A stretch of DNA of 64,000 bases from Phallusia fumigata (Eukaryota > Chordata > Ascidiacea > Phlebobranchia > Ascidiidae), in contig QXVZ01005567.1 of the NCBI GenBank assembly GCA_008931825.1, positions 23,506 to 87,505 on the forward strand, given 5' to 3'. The translations under genes and the position numbers were made by a program. The number at the start of each line of letters is the position of its first letter. Position 1 is the first letter of the stretch. Positions 25,501 to 38,600 of this stretch are shown one piece after another. The notes beneath the pieces were generated by a model that made no database searches, had not been told where the DNA came from, and saw nothing but the letters and a program-made list of their open reading frames with translations.

Positions 25501-28500
25501 TTTTTGGTCCTCGTTTTATAAATCAAATGTCAACTACACATGCAAAATGTGATGCACATAAAACAGTTTCTGTGTTATCAGTAAACAAACTTTTCGAAAC
25601 CCTGTGTGAGCCCGTAGATATATTTTATTCACAACATAAAATAATCCAGTACGTTTGGAATTAGGTCTATCACCTACAAATATTCTGGGTAATCCAGAGA
25701 GCAGCTAATATCACATTCCAACAATTCATTTATTGTGTTTCTACCTTTCTTGATTAGGAGGTCACAGACTTCGGCGTGTCCACCAAGAGCTGCCCAATGC
25801 AAAGGTGACCTTTCCTCATTGTCAGTTAGTCGGATACTAGCATTGTAATCCAGGAGATGCTTTACAACATTGAGGTGACCCTGGAAAATAAGGTCATTGG
25901 TAAAAAGGATATTTTGTGCATGTACACATATGAATATACGAGGTAACATTTTATTTTTTGTGATACCACTCTGTGGTTGCTTGCCATCAAGTTTTTGCAA
26001 TAATACCACTAACCGTACTATGCTGTATTGATACCAACCTACTAGTACGTATATGTAACTAAAGATGTTAACAAGTCACAAATTGACATGATGCTTTTAT
26101 TCTTCTCTTCTAAAAAATTGTAGTCAATTAAAGTCACATGTCTTTAATTGTGCAAGCCAGATTTTATTACAGTTTATTGGAATCAACAAGCGTCATTATC
26201 ACGCCTTTGTTATATTACCCCCATTGATATCAGTTTTATCAATGGACACTTGATGCCAATTGGCTTGCACTTAACAAAAGCCTAATCACCATTGTAATAA
26301 TGGAGTGGTTTGATTTGATCAGCGATAATGCCTACTGTGAATGAAGTGGCTAAAAAAGTACAAAACGTTATGCTATGAATGGAACTATTAATATCTTTAC
26401 AACAAAGGCAACTGGACATTTAAAATCTTTTGCACACAAGCATATATGATTAGTATACAATTGTGGTTTGTCTTATATACACAACACAAAAACCTATTTT
26501 AAAAATTGTACATTTGTAATTGTTAATCATGATAACTACTACTGTCAAGTGCACATACTTATGGCCATAACATACACTCATATCAGCTTGTCAAAACAAT
26601 GCTATTTACTTCTTTTCATGATCAAATACACCTAGAAGAGTGGCTTTCCATAATAGACATTCTAGATACACTATTATCCGATTTAAAAAGACGATATATT
26701 CCCTGTATTACTTTACATTGGGTCCTATAGTTCCCCTCTATGTATGACATGATTGTTTCTGCTGGCAGAATCGCATGGCTCCCCACACATGCAAAGTTCT
26801 ACATTGTGCCTTCACGAAGGGGACCCATAATTAAACACTTTTGGGTTGGCCCTCCACAATATCTTGTTTCTCATGCGACCCCATGGAACAGACAAAGGTT
26901 TATTATTTTCATGCATCACTGTTGTGTCAGAAAAAGCATCTTGTTGGTTGGATTGTAACGTTTGTTCTATACAACTACCTTTTCACAGGCCCCAAATAGT
27001 GGTGTATGCCTCATGTTGTTTTGCAGATCATGCCGGGCCTCGTTTCGTAACAACAGCTCTGCTGAATGTGCGTGACCATTCCATGCAGCCATGTGCAAGG
27101 CTGAAAAGTACATAAGGTTTTGCACTTTAAACAATACAAAGTTGATCCATATGAATTTAACAGCATAAATGAAAGAATCTCAAATTTCATTGTGCATAAT
27201 ATTAAATTCCCAGTGGAAAATGCATTACTTTCGTATATTTTAACACATGGTCCACAGGAGAAAATAGGTTGATGAGCACTGGTGTAAATGCACTACAGTA
27301 CTGCAAAATTTACATAAATCTCGATTGTAAAAAAAAGATTTGTACATAAACCATGCATTTTTGAATTTTTTCAAGCATGTAAGGAGAGAAAAGCTGCACA
27401 GTTTGTGATAGTTTCAGCATTTAGAAGTTTGTTTCGGCGCTTTTGTCTTACCAGTGTTACTCTTATTATCAGTTCTGTTGATATCCACTGCTTGTTTGAG
27501 TTTGCTGTTTTCGTGAACTGCTTTACTGGTCGACTTAAGGAATTCTAAAAACAGTAAACAGGTAACCTTACAAAATGAACACACACAAAAAAGTTTTTTG
27601 GGACAAATGTTATGCCAAATATGGTGTTGACAATCTTTCTATAAACAGTGGACAATAGTTCCTTGGAAGTTCAATGGAAGGTTTAAACCACTATAGGCTA
27701 GGAAAAAAAGAAAAGTAAATATAGCAAGGAAAAACCACCATACAGTGCTCAAAAACTTTATGGGTTGAGGGAAAATTGCAAGACCTAAATATAGCAAAGG
27801 AAATTCATCACACCGTTCCCACATCTCTTGACACAATAACAACTTATGCTCTAAAAGCTCCCAAAAGACTAAAGAGGCCCTTAAGATTAAGCTTGACATA
27901 TTCATGTCCATGGACTTACCTAGGGTTTCATCAGTAAACTTTTTCTCCAAATTGGCAGCTGGGTTGTTTAGAGCCAGTAGGGTTTGTATGACATCTGTGG
28001 CACCTTTACCTGCAGCCCACATAAGAGCCGAGCGGCCTTCAATGTCGGCTTGCTCCAGAATGCTAACGTCGTGTTTGATCATCTCCAGAATGACGTCCTA
28101 ACAAAAACAACAATTGATATTGAGGGGATTGGTTTGTTGTGATAGGGTTTGGTCACTGCAGATAGAATTGCTATTCTGTAAAACCAGCAGGAAACCACTT
28201 TTTTAACAGGGTAGATTTAACAAATGGCAACAAAAACAGCAGGTGTTTTCCGCAAGTAACACTTTGCTTTTTTAATTGTTAACCCAGTTGGAAAATACTT
28301 GTGAACCCATATGTTAAGGCAAAACAACATACTTCTTCGACTTGAACTATAAAATATGACCAACATACAGAATGATTGTTGAGCGCAGCATATAGCAGTG
28401 GTGTTGCCCCATTGCTGTCGGTGATTGAATTCTTTGCACCAACTGATAACAATGACTTTACAATTTGGGTGTTACCTGAAAAACAAGTCAATGCAAATAT

Positions 28501-31500
28501 GAACAAATGTTATTATTAAATATTAATGAGCTTAGTTTTAATTTTACTGATCACCCAGATTAGTTTTAAGTGACTCGAAAATCATCTTGCACAATAAACA
28601 GATAACACACCCACAGCAGCTTTCTTTCTTTAAAAGGCACCATAGAGACACAGTTAAAAACTCAAGACATTTTGCAAAGGGGGGCAGTAGGTTTAGCAGT
28701 CACCACTTTTCTTTCAGAAAAAAATCCCATTTCCAACAATTTAAATCTATTTCAGCTAAATACTTCTAGTTCTCCCATACTCTGTAAAAAACAGTGTTAT
28801 TTCGGCCAACATAAACCTACTACCCCGTCATAACCAACAAGTAGGTAACTACCTATAGGCTAAAAGCCACTCGAAGAGATTGAAAAAATACAAAAATAAC
28901 ACCAAGTTTCACCAAGTTGTGCAGCCCAGTGCAATGGTGTCCTGAACGAGTTGTCCAGTCTGTCAACCTCACAGGTTTCTGGTTCAAACTTCAACAGGTA
29001 ATCGACTGCAGCAACATTTTCATGTGCCACTGCAAAATGGAGGGCAGTCCTGCCATCATAATCTTGCCAGTTTAAAACACTGGAGGCATTTTCCTACAGA
29101 AACATGTTAGATGGTAAAATGGTGGTTTTGCTTTCTAACATGTTTGTTAAGTTGTTGATGGTATAACCACAAATTTAAAGAATACGGACTAAAAATGTAG
29201 AAAAGCAAAACCAAAAACTTCCTATTTAGACATTCGCATGGAACCTATTTAAACATGCATTTGTCACATTTTTTGGGTAAATTAGCACATTAGAACTTTT
29301 TGAAACAAATAAAAAATGAAACAATTTTACACTTAAACCTCATTGATACCAGAAAATGAATATCGCTTGCTGCACTTAATGCTTTTAAAAAAATGAACTG
29401 TTACGAAGTTGACCAACCTAAATATGCTAACACAGCCAAACTGAATAAAATGCTGGGAAAAAACAACACATACCAGAATGGCTTTAATTGTGGCCACAGC
29501 AGAGTTATCATGTGTGTTTGCAGCCCAATGCAGAGGTGTTTTGCCTTCAGCATCGGGCATTGCGATGTTACTGTCGTGTTTGATTAGTTGCTTGACATAA
29601 TCCGCATTGTTGAAAGCAGCGCTCCAGTGCAATGCAGTTCTCTGCAAACAAACCAAACACATAAATGTTTGTGGTAGAAATCAAGTCCTTATTTACAGTT
29701 GCAGAAAGCAAATGGCACCTACGTTTTGACTGTCAGTTACATCCACCATTCCAGGAGTCAGTCTTTTGAGCAGGAAATCTAAACACCTTGCATGGCGATT
29801 TCTGGTTGTCAAATGAAGTGGGGTTTGTCCATCGTTATCTTTTATCTCGATGTTTCCGCCCCTGTTGTGCAAAAGCTCCAAAAACTTGTAGCTAGCCTGA
29901 AAGATTTTGAAAATTTAGTCGATATAAAACAACCAAGAACTGGAAGATTTTATAATATTTTGAAAAATAAATGCTTACACTTCACCCGTGATATCTTTAA
30001 AGCAAAACATTTATCTTTCAAAAAATGTACCACTATTTTTACATGTACTTATATGCAGTAATACAAGAAGAATACCAAAATATGTGTCAACAAACAAATC
30101 ATTTAAAAGGATCATTTTATTTGTAAAACTCAACTACACAACAACAGCTTCACAAAAGCTTGGTTAAGGCCAACTATACTCTGCATTATGGGTTAACATG
30201 TGCACAGAGTTGCAAAAAAACCTTGTGTGCAGCCAAATGCAAAGCACTTCGACCAGCTTTGTCAACTTGGTCCAACTTGCATTTCAATTTGAGCAAAAGT
30301 TTTGCACATTCAAGGCGGTCGGCCAGAACACAGTACATCAACGGTGTGCGTCCAAAGTTATCTGGTGCTTCCAAAAGGTCAGGATTGGCTGCATAGCAGA
30401 ATATTAACAATTAGCAAGTGTATGTTTATGTAATCCATGGAAAAAATGCTGTGTACAAAGGATCACATGCACACCTGTCAATAACTTTTTGACTTCTGAC
30501 TTTTCACCTCTGATAATAGCAGCATACAGTGACATCAAGCGGTTGACTTTGTTTTCATCGGGCTGTTCTTGGTTTGTCTGTATATTTTTTTAATTCTGAG
30601 CTTTGGTAAAAAATGATAAATATATCTAACGTTTTATTCCTACTTGAGGTGTGTGGTGTTGGTTTGCAGGAACATCATAGTTGTTTGAGCTGCTATTAGT
30701 GTTAAACTGTACATGTGCCGAAGAATGGGATGGTTCATTGCTGATAATGTCAGGCTGTAATCTAACAGCTGCAGCAGCAGACATTTCTATGGGATCTAAA
30801 AGCACAAATACAAAAGGAGTGAATGGAAGTAAAAGGATTAAAGTTTAACAGCAACAACACTAAAACAATCACCGAGTCAGAGATAGCTGCACAATAATTG
30901 TGATAAGTAACTGGTACGAAGAAGTCAAACACTCCGCAGTTACTCTATCATTTATTGGTGATAGGTGATCAGGACTAACTAGGGTGAGTGTATTTGTATA
31001 TTTAGAGTGAAGGAAAACACTGGTAAAGAGAGTAAAGGGTGGTTCCCAACTAACCACCATTATTGTGGGTTGTTTAAGCTAGCCAGTGGCAACATCTTTC
31101 CTTGGACTATGTTAGGAATTACTTGAATAGGTTCCAATATTATGAAGAGTAGTTTAAATAAGTTGTTTCAAAAATACTTTATGATAACTTACCAGTTTGC
31201 ACATATCCTTGGTTGTTGGAAACTTGTGTGGGCCTCAGAAAATTTTGCTCAGTGGAGGTTATTGGTGCCTCCTAAAAATATTTTAAAATATATTTCAAAT
31301 GTGAATGAACAAAATATAAAGCTAAATATCACTACTGTATGCAATGCAGCTTCTAAAATACCCCTTGCCTTTTGCAAGTAGTACTAACATGTTTTACAGA
31401 GATATTTTGCACTGCACAGACAGAATATATATTTGCAGACAGATTTCATCCCCAAACAACAACAAAACTGCAATTATGGTTGGTGGTATTCAAGTCTCCA

Positions 31501-31819
31501 GGGTTGAAAACATAATTTAAGATATGCGAGATTTTATACGCAGATACATTTATCCACTCGCAAAAAATATTATTCCTCAATGTCTCTTGCAAACTCAGCA
31601 ACACGTAAATGGAAGAAATTTGTATTTTAGATGTGTAACAAAACATACCACAAACAATTTCGTTTCGCTGTCGTGATATCCATTGGACGCAGAAATCGCA
31701 CCAGAACGTCGAAGTCCAGATGAACTGCGGCCTGACGAGTTGGCTACAGTCTCTGCGTTGGCGGCTGTGTCGTCTAAAACTGTTACATTTGTCTTTCTCA
31801 GTTTCTTAAAAAAATTCAT
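19508..31819 (-). CDS. INVS: Inversin (nephrocystin-2)
   Basis: Ankyrin-repeat scaffold of the ciliary inversin compartment, acting in left-right patterning and the canonical/planar Wnt switch. Twenty-four exons: 31819-31649, 31271-31193, 30795-30644, 30577-30475, 30388-30222, 29896-29723, 29641-29474, 29093-28913, 28475-28369, 28097-27920, 27544-27452, 27100-26979, 25880-25745, 25479-25352, 24898-24706, 24558-24488, 24399-24332, 24254-24022, 23402-22843, 22378-21711, 21602-21456, 21171-20743, 20303-20188, 19746-19508. They give 1560 residues (human 1065). Ankyrin repeats span about 135-717; FGRTPLMYCVLADRL is nearly identical to human. IQ motif 1 (about 730-750) is AAARIQACYRGFQVRKNF and IQ motif 2 (about 1290-1305) is AATTIQRAWRRYYEAKYP, both placed as in vertebrates. 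The tail LCKIYG then YYPTEHKPPKS aligns with the vertebrate C-terminus. The extra length is low-complexity Glu/Ser/Pro/Lys-rich sequence between and after the IQ motifs. An unpaired acceptor (AG at 31844-31843) lies 23 nt before the ATG. Confidence 0.95.
25034..25166. mobile_element. Short hAT-type MITE in an INVS intron
   Basis: A 133-bp stretch begins CAGTGATTCTGTAAC and ends with the inverse of CAGTGTTTCTCAAAC. Flanking 8-mers CAGTAGAT (25026-25033) and CAATAGAT (25167-25174) match at 7 of 8 positions. This fits a small, slightly decayed hAT-derived element without coding capacity. Confidence 0.6.
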
Positions 31820-32174
31820 TAGCGTTTCGTGTCCAGGTAGTGCTGAAAGGGTTTTGTTTGCGCAGTGAAAAGCGCTTGCCCGACGACTTCACAATTACAT
31901 ACTTGACGCTTGACAATGAAAACTGAAATGAATCATAACGATAACAAACTATTTTACCTTTTGACCCCGATAAACCTATCCGGAGCTGCAGAATTTCTTT
32001 ACCTGTCGTCACAAATATTTTGGGGTCGAAAAAAACTTAAATTTGTTTATAGATACTGTGTTAGATTTTGTTGCCATTTCTGTGTAACTGTAATTTTCCT
32101 AAGCTCGTCTAACAGTTTAGCCCCGTTGACTCCTTAAAATACAGGGATCACATGTTTGATAGTAGGGACTAACT

Positions 32175-32180
32175 TTTATT
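32175..32180 (-). terminator. Poly(A) signal for MRM1
   Basis: TTTATT on the plus strand is AATAAA on the minus strand, about 150 nt past the MRM1 stop codon and before the INVS first exon. This suggests MRM1 ends here rather than being joined to INVS. Confidence 0.5.
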
Positions 32181-32332
32181 TCATGCAATGTATAAAAGTA
32201 CAGAAATATAACGTGTGACACAAAACTACAGATGAAAGCTAAAAAATGTATGCGGCTTCTAATGCTCGAAATCACATTCATGATTTACGGATGATCATTT
32301 ACAAGCTTTTTCCAAGTTTTTGATTGTACTGG

Positions 32333-35005
32333 TTATGCTGTCTTTACCAAGTGATGTAAAATGATTGCTGTAAAAAAGTAATAATAATTTGTTTGCTTTA
32401 ATCATTTTATACATTAGTTTGCATTGAGTTTATTGTGTTCAAAAGAAAAGTAGCAAACAATAGCACTAAAATTTTACCAACTTACAAATAACAATCTTGG
32501 GGCATTATTTAGTACGGAAAACAAGGGGACAAAAATTCCACCTCTGTTAACTGCCATACTTTCACAAACAATTCCTTATTTTTTTGGACAAAATCTACTG
32601 AGTGAATATTGCAAGGCAATACCTGCTGAACTAGAAACATTCAGGCACGGCACAGCATGCTTGGTTGTTTCTTTTCCTTGCATTGACATGATGGTAACAG
32701 TTTTCGTAAACAACTTGCTTATTTCTGTTGGAATTCCAAAACCTTCGCTGCCTTAAAATGAAATGACAGTTCCAAAACAACTGGTTTGATCCAACCCAAC
32801 CAAATGTAAAATCATGTTATATTTAAACTTTAACAGTTGTTAACAGTTAAAGAGTTTTGCAGCTGAAGAAAATGAAAGTGTCTAAATTACCAAATAATAT
32901 AACAGATGGTTTCTCCAGCATCACATTGTTAATGTCAATAACATTGTTATTGCTATTTGTTTTCAAGTGATCTTCATGCAACATGTCAGGATAGACATCT
33001 TCTTCAATATTGATTTCATCATCTTCTGCAATGTCAGTCCCAATTATATCCCAACCAGTGCTTAGAAGTTGCTGTAAAAGTACAACCTACTGTAATATGC
33101 TGAACAGTGACCTCTTTCCAAATGAATGTAGTATCAAACAATAAGAGCATCCTGTATACTTATGCATCAATACCTTTAAAAATTCTGATGGAAATTTTAC
33201 AGTGTAACAATCAATAACTTCAGCAGCACCACTACTTCTTTTGCTGGTAGCTGATGATAGAGGTGCACTGCAACAAGTGACACAGAATTGTGTTGTATTT
33301 TTAACACTGTTGAACCTCACAACAGAGCAAAAATGGCAAAACTCAGTTTAGCACCTCACAGTTGAATAAAAAGTATAATATTTTTGATGAAAATAAATCA
33401 GTGGTTCTTATTCTATGTGGATAATGACAGGGTAGCAGGTGGGTATTTGGCTGAACTGAAGCACTGTTATATATTAAGTATGGCAGAGCTAGCAAAATAA
33501 AATAAATTTGATTTTGGTACATTGTGGGAAATTAAAATTTGGCCAAAAACATGGGTAATGATTTAAAAAAGGTTAAGGACAATTGATATTAGGTATGACT
33601 TACCATTGTTTTGTCATAAAAACCTTGTCAATACCCAAAAACTGACATGATCTTAGAATAGCCCCAACATTTCCTGGGTCGCCAACATTGAACAAAAACA
33701 CCCACAAAGGATTTTTGGTGTCAGCATAACATTCCATGTTCAATGTCTCAATGTTTTGTGTGTCAATCACAGGTAATGTTAACTGCCCAACTTCCAAACA
33801 AACACCCTGAAAATGCAAGGTAATCAGAGAAAAAATATCCAATGTCAGTAAAGAAACTGTGTCTAGGTCAGGGCTTCCCAAACTGGGGGTTGTGACCATG
33901 CAGGGAGGTGCATGATAAGCTTAGGGGTCATGTGTGCACTGAATAAACACTGAGTGTTGCATTTACACCTATTGTACTTTTTCCAACTATTGACTGGAAA
34001 ATACTAAAAAAAATGCAAAACTCAATGTTTAACTGCAGATTTCAAGAAATTTCAAGAAATGTAGGCAGACAGTGGGAAATGAAAGCCTGATGCTTGTGAC
34101 GCAGCTGAATATTTAGAAAAGCAAAGGCTACAAAAAACAGTCAAACAGTGACATTTGAACTAGAAACCTTTACCAACAAAGCTACAATGATTTAATGATC
34201 GCGCTTGGTATAGAGTAGTGAGCCAGAAAATTGTAAAGTTTGAAAATAGTTGGTTTTTCTTACTTGGTGCCACCTTCCACCTGACAAATGTTCCAGGGTT
34301 AAATTGTCCACATATTCGATTGGTATTCCTCTGTTCTTTGCAAGCTTCAATATATTTTCCACCCTTACATCAGTGGGAAAGTTCAATTGCCACTTGGAGC
34401 TTAAGTACAACCTTCACAAACAAACGTTTTTTAATTGTTATGTACACATTGTTAATTGTTTCGTGGTTATAGCCCACTAAACTGATTATGTTTGGTTCAA
34501 CAGATTTTATCATAAATTATATCAGATTTAATACAACAAACTTTATTGTCAGATAGCAGAAATGAGAAATCCTACTTAAAAACTGATCGGCGAGAAGAAT
34601 TCAAGACGATTTCACACACAGATCTTCCATGTAAATATTCAGAGTCTGGCATTTGTAAGATTTTGTCTAACATTTTCTGTGGAATATCTGCAGTAAATAC
34701 AAAGGTATTAAATGATAATTGTGCCACAGAAAATCAAACATAAAAGTTGCATATTCTTACCAGCAACTTTTTTTGGTGGTACGTTGTAACTTATTTTTGG
34801 CCTCTCAAACTTGAACTTTCGATGAGATGGAAATTGTGTCTGCACATATTTAGTTTATTAGTAGGACATGCAACAGTTACAGTATTTGTGACATACATCA
34901 TGACTTACTTTGTTACGTTTACAATTTAATGAACTAACATTGAGGCACCGCTGTTGAAAATGTGCAAAAAATGAGATACAATGTACATGATTCAGAAGGA
35001 AAAAC
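32333..35005 (-). CDS. MRM1: Mitochondrial rRNA 2'-O-methyltransferase MRM1 (SpoU/TrmH family)
   Basis: SAM-dependent 2'-O-ribose methyltransferase of mitochondrial large-subunit rRNA. Coding exons: 35005-34909, 34839-34761, 34687-34576, 34411-34264, 33806-33604, 33267-33174, 33071-32891, 32751-32623, 32367-32333, about 358 residues (human 353). The substrate-binding N-lobe shows EYLHGRSVCEIVLNSSRRS and GRWHQGVCLEV. SpoU motif 1 is DPGNVGAILRSCQFLGIDKV, motif 2 FGSEGFGIP and motif 3 CLNVSSSAAIILHHL, so the knot and its Asn, Arg and Glu residues are intact. The residues before TQFPSH are basic and hydrophobic with no acidic residue, as expected of a mitochondrial presequence. The first exon has no in-frame ATG: both ATGs present are in another frame and soon stop. 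Either a non-AUG start or an unseen upstream exon is needed. The exon starts right after a poly-pyrimidine acceptor 60 nt past the DPH3 stop. Confidence 0.87.
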
Positions 35006-35065
35006 CTGAAAAAAAAAGAAAAAAGGTTAAATTAGGTGAATAAAAAAACAACTATTTTAGCTGAC
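35006..35065 (-). promoter_or_regulatory. DPH3-MRM1 intercistronic spacer with 3' splice acceptor
   Basis: Only 60 nt separate the DPH3 stop from the first MRM1 exon. The spacer ends in a long T/C tract and CAG (AG at 35007-35006), with no AATAAA between. This is the architecture reported for Ciona operons, where the downstream mRNA gets a spliced leader. Trans-splicing itself is inferred. Confidence 0.6.
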
Positions 35066-35691
35066 CTAGGCAGTTGCTTTAAGGCTGTCATTGGTTGCAG
35101 CAGCTTTTACTTCCTCTTGCAGAAAATCATCAGGGTCGTAAATTACCTTTACAAGCAGCGAGCAACTGGGACAGGTCGCTACTTCTTCACCACTTTGCAG
35201 TTCCTCCAGAGTTATTTCAAACCTTGTGGAAAAAGCAATGTGTATCTTTTGGTGAAAACAACTAATATAGTGATCAATGCCCATTGAACTTCGCCTGGTA
35301 TCTTGGTACCTGCAATACCTTAAAGTTTACGACATCAAGTTTCTATCTTGCAGTATTCGCTGTTTTTTAAGTTAACCAACCAACCACAAGCATGGTTCAG
35401 TTGTTTGTTCAACTATGTGTTGTACACCAAGCAAACCTGCAGTACCATTTTTACTATTCTTTATCATTTTTAAAGCATTACTCCAAAGCCTAATTAACCT
35501 TTTTGTCTATGACACACCTAAAATACTGTTTTGTTACTTAACATTACTGTTTTATTAACTAAGCCGCCACGCAGATTATTAAACTAGATAACATACTTAT
35601 CTCCGCAGGGACACGGATAGTAATACGTTTCTGTTTCCTCGTCAAATTCAAAGTCTTCGATTTCAACTTCGTCGTGGTAAACATCAGTCAT
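35066..35691 (-). CDS. DPH3: Diphthamide biosynthesis protein 3 (CSL zinc finger)
   Basis: Small CSL-type zinc protein that donates electrons to the DPH1-DPH2 radical enzyme in the first step of diphthamide synthesis on eEF2; it also associates with Elongator (KTI11). Two exons, 35691-35597 and 35222-35066, give 83 residues (human 82). The four metal cysteines are visible as CPCG in exon 1 ([19 protein letters not shown] across the junction) and CPSC in exon 2 ([19 protein letters not shown]). The start is the only ATG giving the conserved [15 protein letters not shown] opening. Phase 2 at the single junction. It is the apparent first gene of a two-gene operon with MRM1. No acceptor lies close to its ATG, unlike several neighbours. 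Confidence 0.95.
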
Positions 35692-38600
35692 ATTGATATC
35701 AAATAAATTGGCCAAGCTGTTAAACGTTTACCTCTTTAGCCAAAATCAGCGGGACAACAAATTTAATAAGTTGGCAGCTTTTGCCAAGTAATACTTTTTT
35801 TGGTGCGTCATTTTGGCACGTGTTTCGCAAATACGATTTCTATAGCGAACAAACTTAAAGACACACGTTTCTCCATGGTGGCGTACCTGTAGTGGTCAGT
35901 ATTTAATATTGGCCTTGAATTTGCTGTTCTTTTCATACATGTAAGGATGCAAATGTGTTCAACATTAGAAGTCTGTCCAACCCGCCATGGTGACGTTACA
36001 ACACACTTTGTTAGACGATTTCACAACGCAAATATCTTGAAACATTTGTGAAAATGTTAGAATGAATCACAAATGCAAACTTGTCATTTATTGTTTATTG
36101 GTTATCCCAAGTTATTCAAAAACGTAACAAAGTAGTTCGCTTTTGTTGGATTGCTTGTTAAGGTGCGTTTGCTGTTCCAGCTTTTAATTTTTCGAATTTG
36201 TGGCTTGAATTAGGCAAACAAACAAATTTCCGTTTTAAAATGGAGAACCAAGGGATACATGCCCCTGATTTCTAAATGAAAACAGTTGCACAACAGCTGT
36301 TAGAATACCTGGATTTTTTCGTTAATCGCGGCAAAAATTTTAGCGGACCGTCACCCAACTTACAAACGTTTACAAGCCTATCAATTTTCCCAGTGGCGCC
36401 ATCAATCACATTCCAATAAGCCACCTCTGTAGCGCAATGACGAATCAGTTTGCGAAATCAAACATGTTTCCCACATGACAAGTGTTTGTGGTGATACCGG
36501 TGCAGGACAACGACAAACATACCCGCATATTACATCGGTCTGATGTTTACGCTGGGCGTTAATATAGTCAGGTTAGATTGAGACTGTTTTGTATCAGGTG
36601 CTTTTCTGTAAGAGGCTAACCGATATTATATGGCCAAAGCTAAGGCGACTTGAGCGTCAAACGTAACCTTGATATGTGACGACTGTTATAACTCATCGTT
36701 TTGTTGCAAAAAAAGGCAGGAGTTTATTGGTTAAGTGCAAAAATATTTTAAAACTAGATTTGTATCATGGCGGTCTTGGAATTTTTTCGAAACTTGTTTT
36801 TTGGCAAATTCGATTTGTAGATAGGATGTGTTTTGTTTGTTTTAGCTCAAACAAAATTATGTTGAGCCCCGCGTGGTTACGCAATACCTGGTAAAGCATA
36901 AAATTAGTTTTATTCTCCCTTTATCGGTTTCGACCATGATGTCAATTCTGGATAAAGTAAGTTATATTTCTAAGCGTAGCTCAACAGAAATAAACTATTG
37001 CTTTGTGCGTGTAAGTTTCACGTTTTAAAATATCGTTTTTAAACAAAGTGGGTGTTAAATGTTTACGACAAGCAAACGCGAAGTTTAAAGATCAAAATAT
37101 CAACATCTAACAATTGCATTGTGACTGCCAAGGACAAGTGCGTTTAATCAATGCAGCGGTTTTTAGTGTAGTCTCTGGTTTAACCCAAGGCCTTGCGTAT
37201 AGAGGTAAACATCAGCATACGTCACAACGCCCGTTCCCCTACCCGCCATCACACACGGAGGCTTAATTAAAAATGGGAGAGGCTGGATTGTATAAAGAGG
37301 TGAAATGCGATATCAAACACACCCAACGGCGCTATTTAAACAGCGTTAGGGTCGCTTATAACAGGCGGCTCCGAGCTTCACATTGTTTCAGTCGTTGGTG
37401 GCCCCATTCCCAACGCTATATGAGATACTACAGGGTTAATGCGTCGCCGGTGATAGTTTTAGTACACGATTTATGAAAGACCATTACCCAAGAGGTTAAG
37501 CCGGATTTGGACACGTAGTTATGCTTTATGAAGTTTCGTTTTTCAGTTTTTTATTGCCAGACATGTCATGGTGAATCCCCGAATTATTTTGTTATGACCA
37601 CAAAGTACAAAAAGCCAGGTGTTAGAACTCAGAGTGTCAACTCTGCAAAGGTATTGTATTCGTGAACATTCTACTTTAAAGTGTACACTCAAAGACCGGT
37701 AAAAAAAAAGGAAAAGGTAGCTATTCGTGCCACAGTTAACATTGATACAGAAAGGAAATGAGGAACTTAGGTGTTACGTTGTCGCAAGTTGTTAAGCAAG
37801 TATGCGCACCTGTAAGTGCAAACAAAAGTATCGCATAAATTAATATTTTCCAAGCTGCGGTGGCTGGCGCTCATGTGCCAAGCGCAAACGCCTAAGCGAC
37901 ATACTTCACGCAGCACCTTATGTGAGGACTGTAACTTGGCTGTGTAATGACATTGGTTTTCGTTGGACTTAAACCATAAATTTCTGTTGGTTGGAAAATA
38001 TGAAGTTTTTTTCAAATAGATTTTGTATGAATTTTATTACTTGACAATCTGGTCGCTTGGGACAGATTTGTGGAAAGGTTGTTGCAGTGTCATAGCGCTT
38101 ATAATCAGTAAAATGATTATTCCCGTGTTCCTGTATTTTTTCTTGTTGTCAAGTTGCGGCAGTTATAGGAGAGATTTGTGTTTTTGAGCCAACAGCTCTA
38201 GTAATACTTTTGGTTTCAAAACTTGGATGAAAAAATTTAGTGAAAAGATTACTAACAGATATTTTTGATTAGAAATTCACTTTCTCGCTTTATAACTTTT
38301 GTTCTTTCATCCTTATATTTCCTTTTTTCGATAGCAAAGTTTTGTGACCACCGACAGCAAAAAAACACAACCACAACGCTAAATAACAATAATAACTCGT
38401 CTCGTTAAGTTCGGATGGGATATAATACGAAACAGCCACATCTTCGTCGAATATGTTCAGTTTTTATTGTCATTCCTATCTGTCTCTTTCCGAATAACAA
38501 AGGACGCTTTTGAGCAAACGTTTTGAGCAAATGTTTTCAACAATCTTCAATCCTGCCCGATACGTTGATCGTAACATCCGACCCGTTCCAAAGCGATTAT

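Noticed and set aside
33869-34090. hAT-like end CAGGGCTTCCCAAACTGGGGG in an MRM1 intron
   Set aside because: The left end looks convincing, but I found no matching right end with a target duplication; at most a fragment.
37273-37476. 67-codon frame after the 37291 TATA-like box
   Set aside because: It starts upstream of the TATA box it would need, and has no recognisable domain.
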